Shown here: positions 1 to 7,471 of the stretch, one piece after another | Layout of the letters: each line of letters opens with the position of its first letter | Position numbering within the stretch: the first letter of the stretch is position 1 | NCBI GenBank assembly: GCA_902459845.2 | Contig: CABPSV020000041.1 | Coordinates: 4,499 to 14,550 of the forward strand | DNA: 10,052 bases | Direction: 5' to 3' | Source of the DNA: Hepatocystis sp. ex Piliocolobus tephrosceles | Lineage: Eukaryota; Apicomplexa; Aconoidasida; Haemosporida; Plasmodiidae | The notes under the pieces: model-generated | What the model was told of the DNA's origin: nothing | Seen by the model: only the letters and a program-made list of their open reading frames with translations | Database searches by the model: none | Program-made: the position numbers and the translations under genes

Positions 1-8
1 ACATTCAA

Positions 9-40
<32 letters not shown>

Positions 41-230
41 TTTTTTATCATCATAAAATATAAATAACTTTTTTTTTTTTTTTTTTTTTTTTGTATGGAA
101 AAAATTTACATCAAAAGGATATACATATTATGGTTTAAAAAAATAAACTTTATAATAACTAAAATTAAACATTCGTCCATTTGTTGCATTTTTAAAATGT
201 ACAACACAATTGTGGATGTATAAGACACAT
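1..230. repeat. Left copy of a ~230-bp direct duplication (probably cut by the window edge)
   Basis: This stretch recurs at 724-954 in the same orientation. Bases 93-230 match 817-954 at all 138 positions by direct reading. The left part, a (TA)n run followed by a T tract, a short TCATCATA-type segment and another T tract, is recognisably the same but differs in tract lengths and a few substitutions. Similarity stops sharply at 230/954: copy A runs into T-rich sequence and copy B into poly-A. Both copies contain the 10-base palindrome CACAATTGTG (205-214 and 929-938). No convincing coding frame spans the conserved block. The copy may begin outside the window. Confidence 0.9.
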
Positions 231-277
231 TTTTTTTTCTTTTTGCTCTAACGTAATAACATAAATAAAAGTTGTCA

Positions 278-325
<48 letters not shown>

Positions 326-723
326 TTTTTAAACTTTGATTTAAAATATTTTTTATGCATATATTCCTTTTTTTTATTTAATATAATTTTTCGCAACAAA
401 ATATATGAGATTATAAATTTTTTTTTATTTTTAGTTCATTTCATAATTTCTTTTTCTTGAGTGTTATTTTATTTTATTTTATTTTCTGTTTTTGTTGATA
501 GAAGAAACACATTGATTGTACGAGTACATTAAAATGTATGTATACAGGTATATGTGTGCATATACATCTATATAATAACACCACAAATATAGTAAAAGTA
601 ATATACGAAGTTTACTTTGATTAGCATTAATTGAAAAAAGTACTTTATGTGAAGGGATCTTCCATGCGTTTTTTTTTTTTTTTTATATCGATCAGAACCA
701 AAAAAACAAAAAACATAGAAACA
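231..723. other. Non-coding spacer between the two duplicate copies
   Basis: About 490 bases without a supportable gene. It holds a T-rich start, a (TA)n run from about 283 to 317, a T tract, a short TTTTA-type run near 466-485, and a stretch of ordinary composition from about 490 to 670 that is stopped in every frame I tried. I see no RNA gene or recognisable element. Confidence 0.6.
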
Positions 724-732
724 TACATGCAA

Positions 733-764
<32 letters not shown>

Positions 765-954
765 TTTTTAATCATCATACAATATAAATAACTTTTTTTT
801 TCTTTTTTTTTTTTTTGTATGGAAAAAATTTACATCAAAAGGATATACATATTATGGTTTAAAAAAATAAACTTTATAATAACTAAAATTAAACATTCGT
901 CCATTTGTTGCATTTTTAAAATGTACAACACAATTGTGGATGTATAAGACACAT
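724..954. repeat. Right copy of the ~230-bp direct duplication
   Basis: It has the same order of parts as 1-230: (TA)n run, T tract, TCATCATA-type segment, T tract, then the 138-base block at 817-954 identical to 93-230. A poly-A tract starts three bases after its right end. Perfect identity next to variable simple repeats fits a recent duplication, gene conversion or selection on the block. Confidence 0.9.
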
Positions 955-955
955 A

Positions 956-956
<1 letters not shown>

Positions 957-1003
<47 letters not shown>
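957..1003. repeat. Poly-A tract, 47 bases
   Basis: An uninterrupted run of A directly after the right end of duplicate copy B. The interval from here to 1149 is A/T-rich filler with T tracts and no gene. Confidence 0.9.
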
Positions 1004-1005
<2 letters not shown>

Positions 1006-1149
1006 AAATATTTTATTTTTTTTTTTTTTGTTTTTTTCCAAATATATGCAAATTGTGGTAAAAATATATATTATATACTATTTTAACTAAGCCATTTGTA
1101 AGTATTTGCATTTAATTAAATGTTGGAAAAAAAAAAAGAAAAAAAAAGT

Positions 1150-1241
1150 GAAGTTAAAATTGAAGTTAAAATTGAAGCTAAAATTGAAGCTAAAAGTGAA
1201 GTTAAAAGTGAAGTTAAAAGTGAAGTTAAAAGTGAAGTTAA
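1150..1241. repeat. 12-bp minisatellite, about 7.7 units
   Basis: Units start at 1150, 1162, 1174, 1186, 1198, 1210, 1222 and 1234. The consensus is GAAGTTAAAAGT, with GAAGTTAAAATT and GAAGCTAAAATT as early variants. The unit is four codons long, so the plus strand reads as repeated E-V-K-S/I and the minus strand as F-N-F-T-like. The open frame around it (1120-1326) has only low-complexity flanks and no recognisable domain, so I treat it as a non-coding minisatellite. An unlinked exon cannot be fully excluded. Confidence 0.85.
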
Positions 1242-1391
1242 ATATTTTAGCAAAAAAAATGATATACAAAGTAATACATATATAAAAATATGTATATATA
1301 AATATATATTTACGTTAAATGGGTAGAAAAAAAAAAAAAAAAAAAATTACAAATAAAGTACATGTTAGACAAATTTTAGGTACTATCGTAA

Positions 1392-1392
<1 letters not shown>

Positions 1393-1442
<50 letters not shown>
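1393..1442. repeat. Poly-A tract, 50 bases, downstream of DDI1
   Basis: An uninterrupted A run on the plus strand, which is a T run in the sense direction of the minus-strand DDI1 gene. It begins about 30 bases past the DDI1 stop, so it falls in that gene's likely 3' UTR or terminator region. Confidence 0.9.
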
Positions 1443-1445
<3 letters not shown>

Positions 1446-1474
1446 AAAAACTATCCTAAATTATTTGATAAATC

Positions 1475-2635
1475 CTAATCAATAGTATTAACAGAAAAAG
1501 GTAAGGTATCCTTTTCAGATAAAAAAGGTATTTCATTATTTTCAATTATTAATGCATTTTTTTTTAAATCAATTGAACACTGATGTCTTCTTAACATGTC
1601 TAAACCAAAAATAAAATCAAGGTCATATTCATCAATAATAGTTAGTGATACAGCATAAAAACAATTCCCTATTTTTATATCTATCATATGTATTTTTCCT
1701 AATATATTTTTAGTACCTACTCCTTTAGCTATACCTGTAAATCTTTTATCCATTAATCTTAGAATGTTACATTGTTCTGCGCATCTTTTTGACATAATAC
1801 TAGCTTGAGCACCCGAATCTACAAATGCACGGACTATTTTTTTATTTATTTCTGCGGGTATATATAACATATGTACTACTCCAAAAGCTTCTGGAAAATG
1901 TTCTTGAGCTAACTCTAAATTTGAATTTATTTGATTTTTATATATATATTCATATATAAATTTTTGTGATTCTTCAGATAAAGGATTTTTTAAAGCATTT
2001 TCATACATTTGTAGTTCCTTTTGTTTTTCTTTTTTTTCTAATTCCATTTTTTCTCTTACTATCTTTTTTATTTTTTCTAAATTTTGTTCATTTATTGCAT
2101 TATACAAGTTGATATCTTGCAATTTTAATACATTCATTCTGTTATTATCATTTTTCAATTGGAGTAATACTTCCGCATCTTTTTTTATTTGTTCGTTTTC
2201 TTGTAATATTTGAAACTGCTCTAATAAAGCAGTAAAACCTGGATTGTTCATAATATTTGTCGAATTGTATGTAGGATTTGAATTATTTTGTGGATATAAT
2301 GTATTTAATGTGTTGATTAAACTAGCCATATTGTTATTTCTAACATTACTATTATTGTTATTAGGTGTAGTTAATGTATTATTGTTTAAATTATTATTTG
2401 GTAAACTAAAATTTAGTTTTTTTCTTACAAATAATAATTCTCCTTCACTAATATTTGATTGTTTTATCGTAGCAAACTGATCTAACACATTACCATTATG
2501 CGTTAATTCATTAATGTTCATGTCAATATTAAAATCATTTTCAATTATGTTCATAACCGTTGAAATTATAGTGTCTTCATGTACGTCCAAGCTGGTTATA
2601 ATTTTACTGTCGTCAGATATTGTTATAAAAACCAT
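1475..2635 (-). CDS. DDI1: DNA-damage-inducible protein 1 homologue (ubiquitin-like / retropepsin-like aspartyl protease)
   Basis: A complete single-exon gene of 386 residues, start ATG at 2635-2633 and stop TAG at 1477-1475. Residues 1-74 look like a ubiquitin-like domain (MVFITISDDSK through LLFVRKKL). Residues 75-133 are an asparagine-rich linker. Residues 134-248 are helical and charged, matching the helical domain that precedes the protease in this family. Residues 250-375 form the retropepsin-like domain: the catalytic motif FVDSGAQAS has its aspartate at residue 273, a flap-like GIAKGVGT follows at 301-308, and IFGLDMLRRH lies at 342-351. Family knowledge: DDI1 acts as a dimeric aspartyl protease and shuttle for polyubiquitinated proteins in the cytosol and nucleus. 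The chain ends soon after the protease domain, with no C-terminal UBA domain like that of yeast Ddi1. The start is supported by the ubiquitin-like fold beginning at residue 1 and an A-rich ACAAA before the ATG. The gene runs divergently from the unknown gene on the plus strand. Confidence 0.96.
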   Translation of the reverse strand: MVFITISDDSKIITSLDVHEDTIISTVMNIIENDFNIDMNINELTHNGNVLDQFATIKQSNISEGELLFVRKKLNFSLPNNNLNNNTLTTPNNNNSNVRNNNMASLINTLNTLYPQNNSNPTYNSTNIMNNPGFTALLEQFQILQENEQIKKDAEVLLQLKNDNNRMNVLKLQDINLYNAINEQNLEKIKKIVREKMELEKKEKQKELQMYENALKNPLSEESQKFIYEYIYKNQINSNLELAQEHFPEAFGVVHMLYIPAEINKKIVRAFVDSGAQASIMSKRCAEQCNILRLMDKRFTGIAKGVGTKNILGKIHMIDIKIGNCFYAVSLTIIDEYDLDFIFGLDMLRRHQCSIDLKKNALIIENNEIPFLSEKDTLPFSVNTID

Positions 2636-2684
2636 TTTGTTTGATACAAGAAAAAAAAGTTAAATAGGCAGGATCATACAGAAG

Positions 2685-2712
2685 ATGAGTAAAAGTGGAT
2701 TTACAAATAAAG
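2685..2712 (+). CDS. Candidate first exon of the unknown gene
   Basis: ATG at 2685 opens nine codons, MSKSGFTNK, plus one base (phase 1) before a good donor, AAAG|GTAGGG at 2712/2713. The proposed acceptor AATTAAAG at 3172-3179 starts the large exon with two bases that complete the codon, so the frame is kept. The large frame has no ATG before 3290, which argues for an upstream exon. Against it: the ATG is only 49 bases from the DDI1 ATG, and the acceptor has a poor pyrimidine tract. The alternative is a start at Met 3290. This is inference from splice signals and phase only. Confidence 0.35.
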
Positions 2713-2780
2713 GTAGGGGTGTACAAATAAGGGTAAGAGAGTACAAATAAGGGTAAGAGAGTACAAATAAGGGTAGAGGA
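2703..2780 (+). repeat. 20-bp tandem repeat carrying splice-donor-like motifs
   Basis: Four units start at 2703, 2723, 2743 and 2763. Each has ACAAATAA followed by GGGTAAGAGAGT or a close variant. Each unit therefore carries a GTAAGA or GTAGxG donor-like hexamer, so the candidate exon-1 donor is copied several times. A 20-base unit shifts the frame at each copy. The frame from ATG 2685 stops at 2748-2750, so only the first two donors could be used from it. Confidence 0.85.
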
Positions 2781-3131
2781 ATATATAAATAAGTAAGAAC
2801 ATACAAATTAATACAAAAGAATATGTAATAAATAGCTTGACCTCTTGCAATGTAAATATAAAAAATTGTTTAATATATTTTTATAGGTTTGAAAAAAAAA
2901 AAAAAAAAAAATATATATATATAAAAAAATTATTTTTAGAACAAATATAGTTAACAGTTTGTTGAATAAAAAAAATATATACATATATATATATATATAC
3001 TTTACATAAGTAAATATTATAAAATGCAAATATAATTTTAAACTGGATAAAGTAAAAATAAAAAAATGTACTATACATTATTCATTATACACGTTAATAT
3101 ATATTACATTTACATGAGTAAACGCACACGC

Positions 3132-3164
<33 letters not shown>

Positions 3165-3179
3165 CTTGCTCAATTAAAG

Positions 3180-4816
3180 TGTTATTTAAAAAATTAACAC
3201 AAAAAATAAGTAATAATTATAATTTAAAAAATAATAATAATGATTACCAAATATCTCCATATGAAAATGTACATAACGATATTAACCTTATGGAAAATAA
3301 CATCCACTCATTTAGTCTTAAGCAATATAATAATAATAACAGTAATAAAAGTAATAATAATAATAACAGTAATAAAAGTAATAATAATAATAACAGTAAT
3401 AAAAGTAATAATAATAATAATAACAGTAATAATAATAATATAATTAAAAAAGACATAAACAATCGTAATAGTATCGACAAAATAACAAGTAATGAATTTT
3501 TGAATAATAAAAATGTAATTCAAGTTGAAGATTGTTTGAATATAAATGATGATAAATATGACATACTTAGAAATTTCTGTCTTGAAAAATGTAGTGATAT
3601 CGATAGTAGTAGTGAAAGTGGTAGTAAAAGTGAAAATGAAAGTGAAAGTAAAAGTAGTAGTAAAAATTTGGGCGATAGTAAAAATGAAGGAAATACTAAA
3701 AATGAAGGAAATATTAAAAATGAAGGAAATACTAAAAATGAAAGAAATACTAAAAATGAAGGAAATACTAAAAATGAAGGAAATACTAAAAATGAAGGAA
3801 ATATTAAAAATGAAGGAAATATTAAAAATGAAGGAAATATTAAAAAAGAAGGAAATATTAAAAATGAAAAAAATATTAAAAATGAAGGAAATACTATAAA
3901 TAAAGGAAATATTAAAAAAGAAGGAAATATTAAAAATGAAGGAAATATTAAAAAAGAAGGAAATATTAAAAATGAAAAAAATATTAAAAATGAAAAAAAT
4001 ATTAAAAATGAAAAGGGAAGAAATAATAAAACCAATAAGAACAATAACGGCTACAATGCTAGTCATAAAAGCATAAATATTACGAGTACAAACACGAAGA
4101 ATGAAAATGATAATATAGATTTAAAAATAAATAATAAAGATTTTCTATCAATCTTTAAAAACTTAATGTATAAACCTCCCGAAAATGAAAATACTAACAT
4201 AAGTAAGTGTTCCAAAAGTGTTGAGCCGGTTATGCGGATTAAAAAGAAAGAAATAAAGAAACAAATTGATAATAAGAATAACTTAAACACAAGCTCAGTT
4301 CTCACACAGAGCATTAATACATTAAATAATAATAATAATAATAATAATAATGGTATATATAAAGATAAAAATATATGCAAACAAGAAAATATAAATAATG
4401 ACATAAATTTTAATCAAAATAATAATAGCACATATCCGTTTACAAAAAACAATAATATAAAATATGTAACAAATGTAAATTACTTTTTTAATTCATCTCA
4501 TAGTGTTAACAATAATAACAATAACAATGGAAATATCCATAGTAATAAATACATAAATAATACACATGAAGATAAAAAACTCACCACTGATCAAATATAT
4601 AAATATACAGTTGATTATTATAACAAGATTAAAAAGCAAAATAAACAGGATGAGTCAATAAATACATATACAAATGAAAATATATCACCTAAAATTTTAT
4701 ATAAAACAAACACAAATAATCAACAATGTAATAATAATAATAATAATAATAGTGATGGTTATTCTAATGTTGACTTAAAAAATTTAAAAACTAAATATAA
4801 TTTTTTAAATAATTAA
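3180..4816 (+). CDS. Asn-rich, repeat-rich Plasmodium protein of unknown function (large internal exon)
   Basis: The frame is open from 3122 to the TAA at 4814-4816, roughly 545 codons from 3179. I do not recognise the protein. In order it shows a basic N-terminal part (LFKKLTQKISNNYN), an Asn/Ser tract with a 27-base repeat NNNNNSNKS at about 3330-3440, a less repetitive stretch (3445-3600), an acidic Ser/Glu run, then 19 hexapeptide units of the GNIKNE type (3677-4018). The block at 4138-4260 (DFLSIFKNLMYKPPENE, then a KKKEIKK run) and the block near 4580-4650 (TTDQIYKYTVDYYNKIKKQ) are the least repetitive and most likely conserved. No signal peptide, membrane span or known motif is visible. 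No ATG precedes 3290 in frame, so a spliced 5' exon is likely. The stop at 4816 may not be the true end, because coding-like exons continue to 5554. A long open frame on the opposite strand here is a shadow of the repeats. Confidence 0.75.
3677..4018 (+). repeat. 18-bp coding repeat, 19 units of (I/T)KNEGN
   Basis: Nineteen in-frame 18-base units start at 3677. Each encodes a hexapeptide of the TKNEGN / IKNEGN / IKKEGN / IKNEKN type. Thr units cluster at the 5' end and Ile units at the 3' end, consistent with local unit expansion. The region is highly charged and probably disordered. All three frames on the opposite strand and others on this strand also stay open because the unit length is a multiple of three. 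Confidence 0.95.
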
Positions 4817-4903
4817 AAGTGAACTACTTAATTTAAACAATTCACCAGTTACTATGAAAGAAAAGAGAGTGTTCCATATTTTTACGGTTAAACTAATAAA
4901 GAT
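4809..4903 (+). CDS. Coding-like continuation of the unknown gene in a shifted frame
   Basis: In the frame starting 4809/4812 there is an open, non-repetitive stretch reading IKSELLNLNNSPVTMKEK and then RVFHIFTVKLIK. It begins exactly where the large exon reaches its TAA. Removing one base between 4808 and 4813 would join the two frames without a break (KTKYNFLN then IKSELL). It may be a one-base frameshift (sequencing error or a real lesion) or a separate exon using the acceptor AATTAAAAG at 4819. A donor at 4903/4904 (AT|GTTCAC) would end it in phase 2. This is inference from frame openness and composition. Confidence 0.4.
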
Positions 4904-4955
4904 GTTCACATACGCATATATATATATATATATATTTACATATTTATATTTTTAG

Positions 4956-4982
4956 AAAGTCCTAGTTTGTACTATATAATTA
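4956..4982 (+). CDS. Candidate tiny exon of the unknown gene
   Basis: It lies between the acceptor TATTTTTAG (ending 4955), or a second AG at 4964-4965, and the strong donor GTATGT at 4983. The usable frame reads SPSLYYII plus one base, or LYYII plus one base from the later acceptor. It leaves phase 1, which fits the next candidate exon. From the AG at 4965 it would accept the phase-2 end at 4903. From the AG at 4955 it needs a phase-1 donor, such as GATG|GTTATT in the large exon. Exon size is 27 or 17 bases, which is unusually small. Confidence 0.3.
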
Positions 4983-5098
4983 GTATGTGCATATTATCCT
5001 AACACGATATATTTCTTATACTACACAGTGCACTTATGTACATATGTTTACATACATGCTTACATTTATCTATTTATTTAAAAGAAAAAACATATGTA

Positions 5099-5132
<34 letters not shown>

Positions 5133-5141
5133 AAATTTTAG

Positions 5142-5191
5142 CAATCTATTGGCGAGTTCAAGTTTTAAATATCTTACAAAGCATTACCACA
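5142..5191 (+). CDS. Candidate exon of the unknown gene
   Basis: It follows a classic (TA)n-CAAAATTTTAG acceptor (AG 5140-5141). Two bases complete a codon, then 16 codons read IYWRVQVLNILQSITT, clearly unlike the repeat background. It ends in phase 0 before GTTAATAATA (5192). The donor is non-consensus after GT, so the 3' edge is less sure than the 5' edge. A second frame here is open too (NLLASSSFKYLTK), but it does not join the flanking candidates in phase. Confidence 0.4.
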
Positions 5192-5313
5192 GTTAATAAT
5201 ATAATTAGTGATTTTAAAAATATTATAAAAAAAAAAAAAAAAAAAAAAAAAGCATAGCATAATACATCATAGCATAGCTTAACATAACATATATATACAT
5301 TATATTTTACTAG

Positions 5314-5346
5314 GACCCGATAAGCGTAATATTAGCAAACTTGAAA
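5314..5346 (+). CDS. Candidate exon of the unknown gene
   Basis: Eleven codons (DPISVILANLK) lie between the good acceptor TATTTTACTAG (ending 5313) and the good donor GTAAAAAG (5347). Both edges are in phase 0, matching the previous candidate exon and the next. Base composition is visibly less A+T-biased than the flanking introns. Confidence 0.4.
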
Positions 5347-5446
5347 GTAAAAAGAAACTAGGCATAATACATATATACATACATATATGTGTGTACACTT
5401 TGCGAAATGTTTTTTTAAAAACCATTACACTTTTAGGTTTACCAAG

Positions 5447-5554
5447 AATACCTATTACTTATTAGTGAATGGAATAAATAGAAGAAACGCGCCCCCTACT
5501 AGTAAATCAAAACTTAGTAAAATTGTAACATCCCCAAAAGGTAACAAAAAATAA
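5447..5554 (+). CDS. Candidate terminal exon of the unknown gene
   Basis: It opens after an AG at 5445-5446 (TTTAGGTTTACCAAG). An AG at 5435-5436 is a stronger acceptor but gives a different phase. It reads NTYYLLVNGINRRNAPPTSK, then SKLSKIVTSPKGNKK, and stops at TAA 5552-5554. The basic, non-repetitive sequence and locally higher G+C (GCGCCCCC around 5488-5497) argue for real coding sequence. An alternative donor AAAG|GTAACA at 5540/5541 could splice further, but I find no downstream exon. The last codons merge into an AAT/TAA microsatellite. Confidence 0.45.
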   Translation, partial: NTYYLLVNGINRRNAPPTSKSKLSKIVTSPKGNKK

Positions 5555-5858
5555 TAATAATAATAATAATAATAATAGATAAAACAAATGAATAGAAAAA
5601 AAAAAAAAAAAAAAAAAAATGTGTAAATGTGAACGCATAAAAAAAAAAATATACATAAAATAAAAAAAAATTAATAAAATTTTACATAAAAAAAAAAATA
5701 AAATAATATAATAAATAAATAAATACACATATAAATAACATATATATAAAAATATGTACGAAAATATAATATAAAAAATTATATTGTTTCTCATGAGATA
5801 CGAAAAAAAAGAAAAGAAAAAAAGGGCTAAAACAGAACTTATTTTATTTTTTATTTTT

Positions 5859-5926
5859 TGTTTTACTTTCTGTTTTACTTTCTGTTTTACTTTCTGTTTT
5901 ATTATCTATTTTATTGTTTGTTTTAT
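5859..5926. repeat. 12-bp minisatellite, about 5.7 units
   Basis: TGTTTTACTTTC occurs three times from 5859, followed by diverged units TGTTTTATTATC and TATTTTATTGTT and a partial unit. On the minus strand the unit reads as repeated E-S-K-T codons. There is no supporting gene around it. Confidence 0.85.
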
Positions 5927-6097
5927 AAAAAATATTGTAATTAAAAGGAATCTATTTTATTAAAAGCTACCAGACAGAAAGGAAAAAACTCCAAAATTGC
6001 TATATTTATTTCAGTATAGAAAACATACATTTTATTTATGTCTAATGTTTAGTGCTGCTTTCTATTTTGTTTGCTACTATTTATTTACTTATTTTTA

Positions 6098-6169
6098 TTT
6101 TATTAGTTTTATTAGTTTTATTAATTTTATTAGTTTTATTAGCTTTATTAGCTTTATTGGTTTTATTGG
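6098..6169. repeat. 9-bp minisatellite, 8 units
   Basis: Eight consecutive units of TTTTATTAG, with variants CTTTATTAG, TTTTATTAA and TTTTATTGG, followed by a T tract from about 6174. The unit keeps frame and creates a spurious Phe/Ile/Ser-rich open frame. Confidence 0.9.
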
Positions 6170-6359
6170 TTTATTTTTTTTTTTTTTTTTTTTTTTGTGT
6201 GTGGCTTTTTTATGGCAACATTTTTTTTTTTGTTTTACATTTGACATTTTCAAGTATATATACTAATATGTAATGTACATACATAATTTATTTTTTCTAC
6301 TTTTCAAAACATTGTTTACATTATATATGTACTTTGGAAGGGATAGTTATAACTTTACC

Positions 6360-6401
6360 ATAGTCATAAAAAATGTTAATTACATTTAAATTTATGACTA
6401 T
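6360..6401. other. Imperfect palindrome able to form a 17-bp hairpin
   Basis: ATAGTCATAAA (6360-6370) is the exact reverse complement of TTTATGACTAT (6391-6401). Just inside, AAATGT (6371-6376) pairs with ACATTT (6382-6387), leaving a 5-base loop TAATT and a 3-base bulge AAA (6388-6390). It is more specific than the surrounding simple repeats. A cruciform, a binding site or an RNA hairpin are all possible; no family is recognised. Confidence 0.7.
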
Positions 6402-7176
6402 AACATATATAATGTGTTATACATTAACTTAAAATAACTTTTCAATAAAAAATAAAACATAACTTATAAAAGATTATTTCTAAATTACATTGCAGCTAAT
6501 TTTTTTTTTTTTTTTTTTTTTTTTTTTCTCTTCTATTTTTGGTTAAATTATATTATAACATGATTAAAAATTTTTATAACTATATATTATTGTTGTTAAA
6601 CATATTTACTATAACATATAAAGAAGACATTAAATGTTACTAAATTTATTTTAGTATCCAAATTATTTCATATATAATCATTCTTAACTCTCATATTTTG
6701 TTTAATTTACCACATTAGAAGAAGCATGGAAATCTTTTACTCATTGTTGAACATGTATAAATACATATACCCATGGATAAATGTATATATATATATATAT
6801 ATAGATATAAGTATATATGTATATACCTTGTGAAAAAGCTTAAGTCGTTTTTTGTTAAACTTATTTATTTGTTTGTTGACGTTATGATTTGCTTTCCTTG
6901 ACCCATGTGGCGTTGTTTTTTTTTTTTTGGTTATTAAGCTTAACCCATTTTTATATACCTTTCTAAAAAAAAGAGAATTTTGTTTTATATTACCTATTTA
7001 TTAATATATTTATTTATCATTTAATTATTTTTTTTTTTATTTTTTTTTTTTTCCTTTATTGATTTACTTTTTACTTTATTCATTTATTATTTTTTGTTTT
7101 ATTTATTTTAATTACAATTTCAACATATATTGCCGTTTTGTTTATTTAAAACATAATTTGACATTTTCATTTTTTT

Positions 7177-7300
7177 CACTTTTTTTTCACTTTTTTTTTT
7201 ATTTTTTTTTCACTTTTTTTTTTATTTTTTTTTCACTTTTTTTTTTACCTTTTTTTGAACTTCTTTTTGAACATTTTTTTGAACTTTTTTTTTAACCTTT
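7177..7300. repeat. T-rich repeats: 23-bp CAC-T(n)-A-T(n) units and GAAC-T(n) units
   Basis: CACTTTT motifs occur at 7177, 7188, 7211 and 7234, the last three spaced exactly 23 bases apart. GAAC-led T-rich units follow from about 7257 to 7290. There is no coding evidence beyond Phe-rich open frames. Confidence 0.75.
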
Positions 7301-7471
7301 TTTTATAATGGGGGTTAAATGAAACTTTTGGTTTCTGGATTTTGAGGAAATAAAACTAATTTATAAGCATGACACATGACTACTTATATAATTGTAAGAG
7401 TCTATATATTATATATGTAAATCATTTGATCATTGTTTTTTAGCTGTTTTTTTTTATCTGCTTCTTTTTTT

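Larger units (their letters stand above)
2636..3178. promoter_or_regulatory. Divergent intergenic/intronic region between DDI1 and the unknown gene
   Basis: About 540 bases separate the DDI1 start from the large plus-strand exon. They contain a 20-bp tandem repeat (2703-2780), A tracts, and (TA)n runs near 2979-2998 and 3140-3163. As the only spacer between two divergent genes, it should hold promoter and 5' UTR sequence for both. If the candidate first exon at 2685 is real, most of it is instead an intron. I recognise no specific transcription-factor motif here. Confidence 0.5.

Noticed and set aside
106..460. Open frames on both strands around 106-460 rich in Tyr, Ile and Phe
   Set aside because: They are created by (TA)n and T tracts. 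The non-repeat portion falls in the duplicated block and has no recognisable motif.
1087..1326. Two overlapping open frames on opposite strands at the 12-bp array
   Set aside because: Both exist because the 12-base unit lacks stops in these frames; flanks are low complexity and no domain is visible.
2808..3078. Minus-strand frames upstream of DDI1 rich in Ile, Tyr and Phe
   Set aside because: They consist of (TA)n and T-tract translation and do not join DDI1 in a way that is needed; DDI1 already begins with its ubiquitin-like domain.
3244..4066. Long minus-strand frames opposite the large exon (Leu-rich or Phe-Ile-Phe-rich)
   Set aside because: They are shadows of AAT runs and the 18-base coding repeat on the plus strand.
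5997..6273. Hydrophobic plus-strand frame following a TTTATTTCAG acceptor-like site at 6005-6014
   Set aside because: The first 30 codons (from YRKHTFYLCLMF) look mildly protein-like, but most of the frame is the 9-bp array and a T tract, and no partner exon or conserved motif is visible.
7059..7295. Phe-rich plus-strand frame
   Set aside because: Translation of T tracts and the 23-bp repeats; no coding composition.
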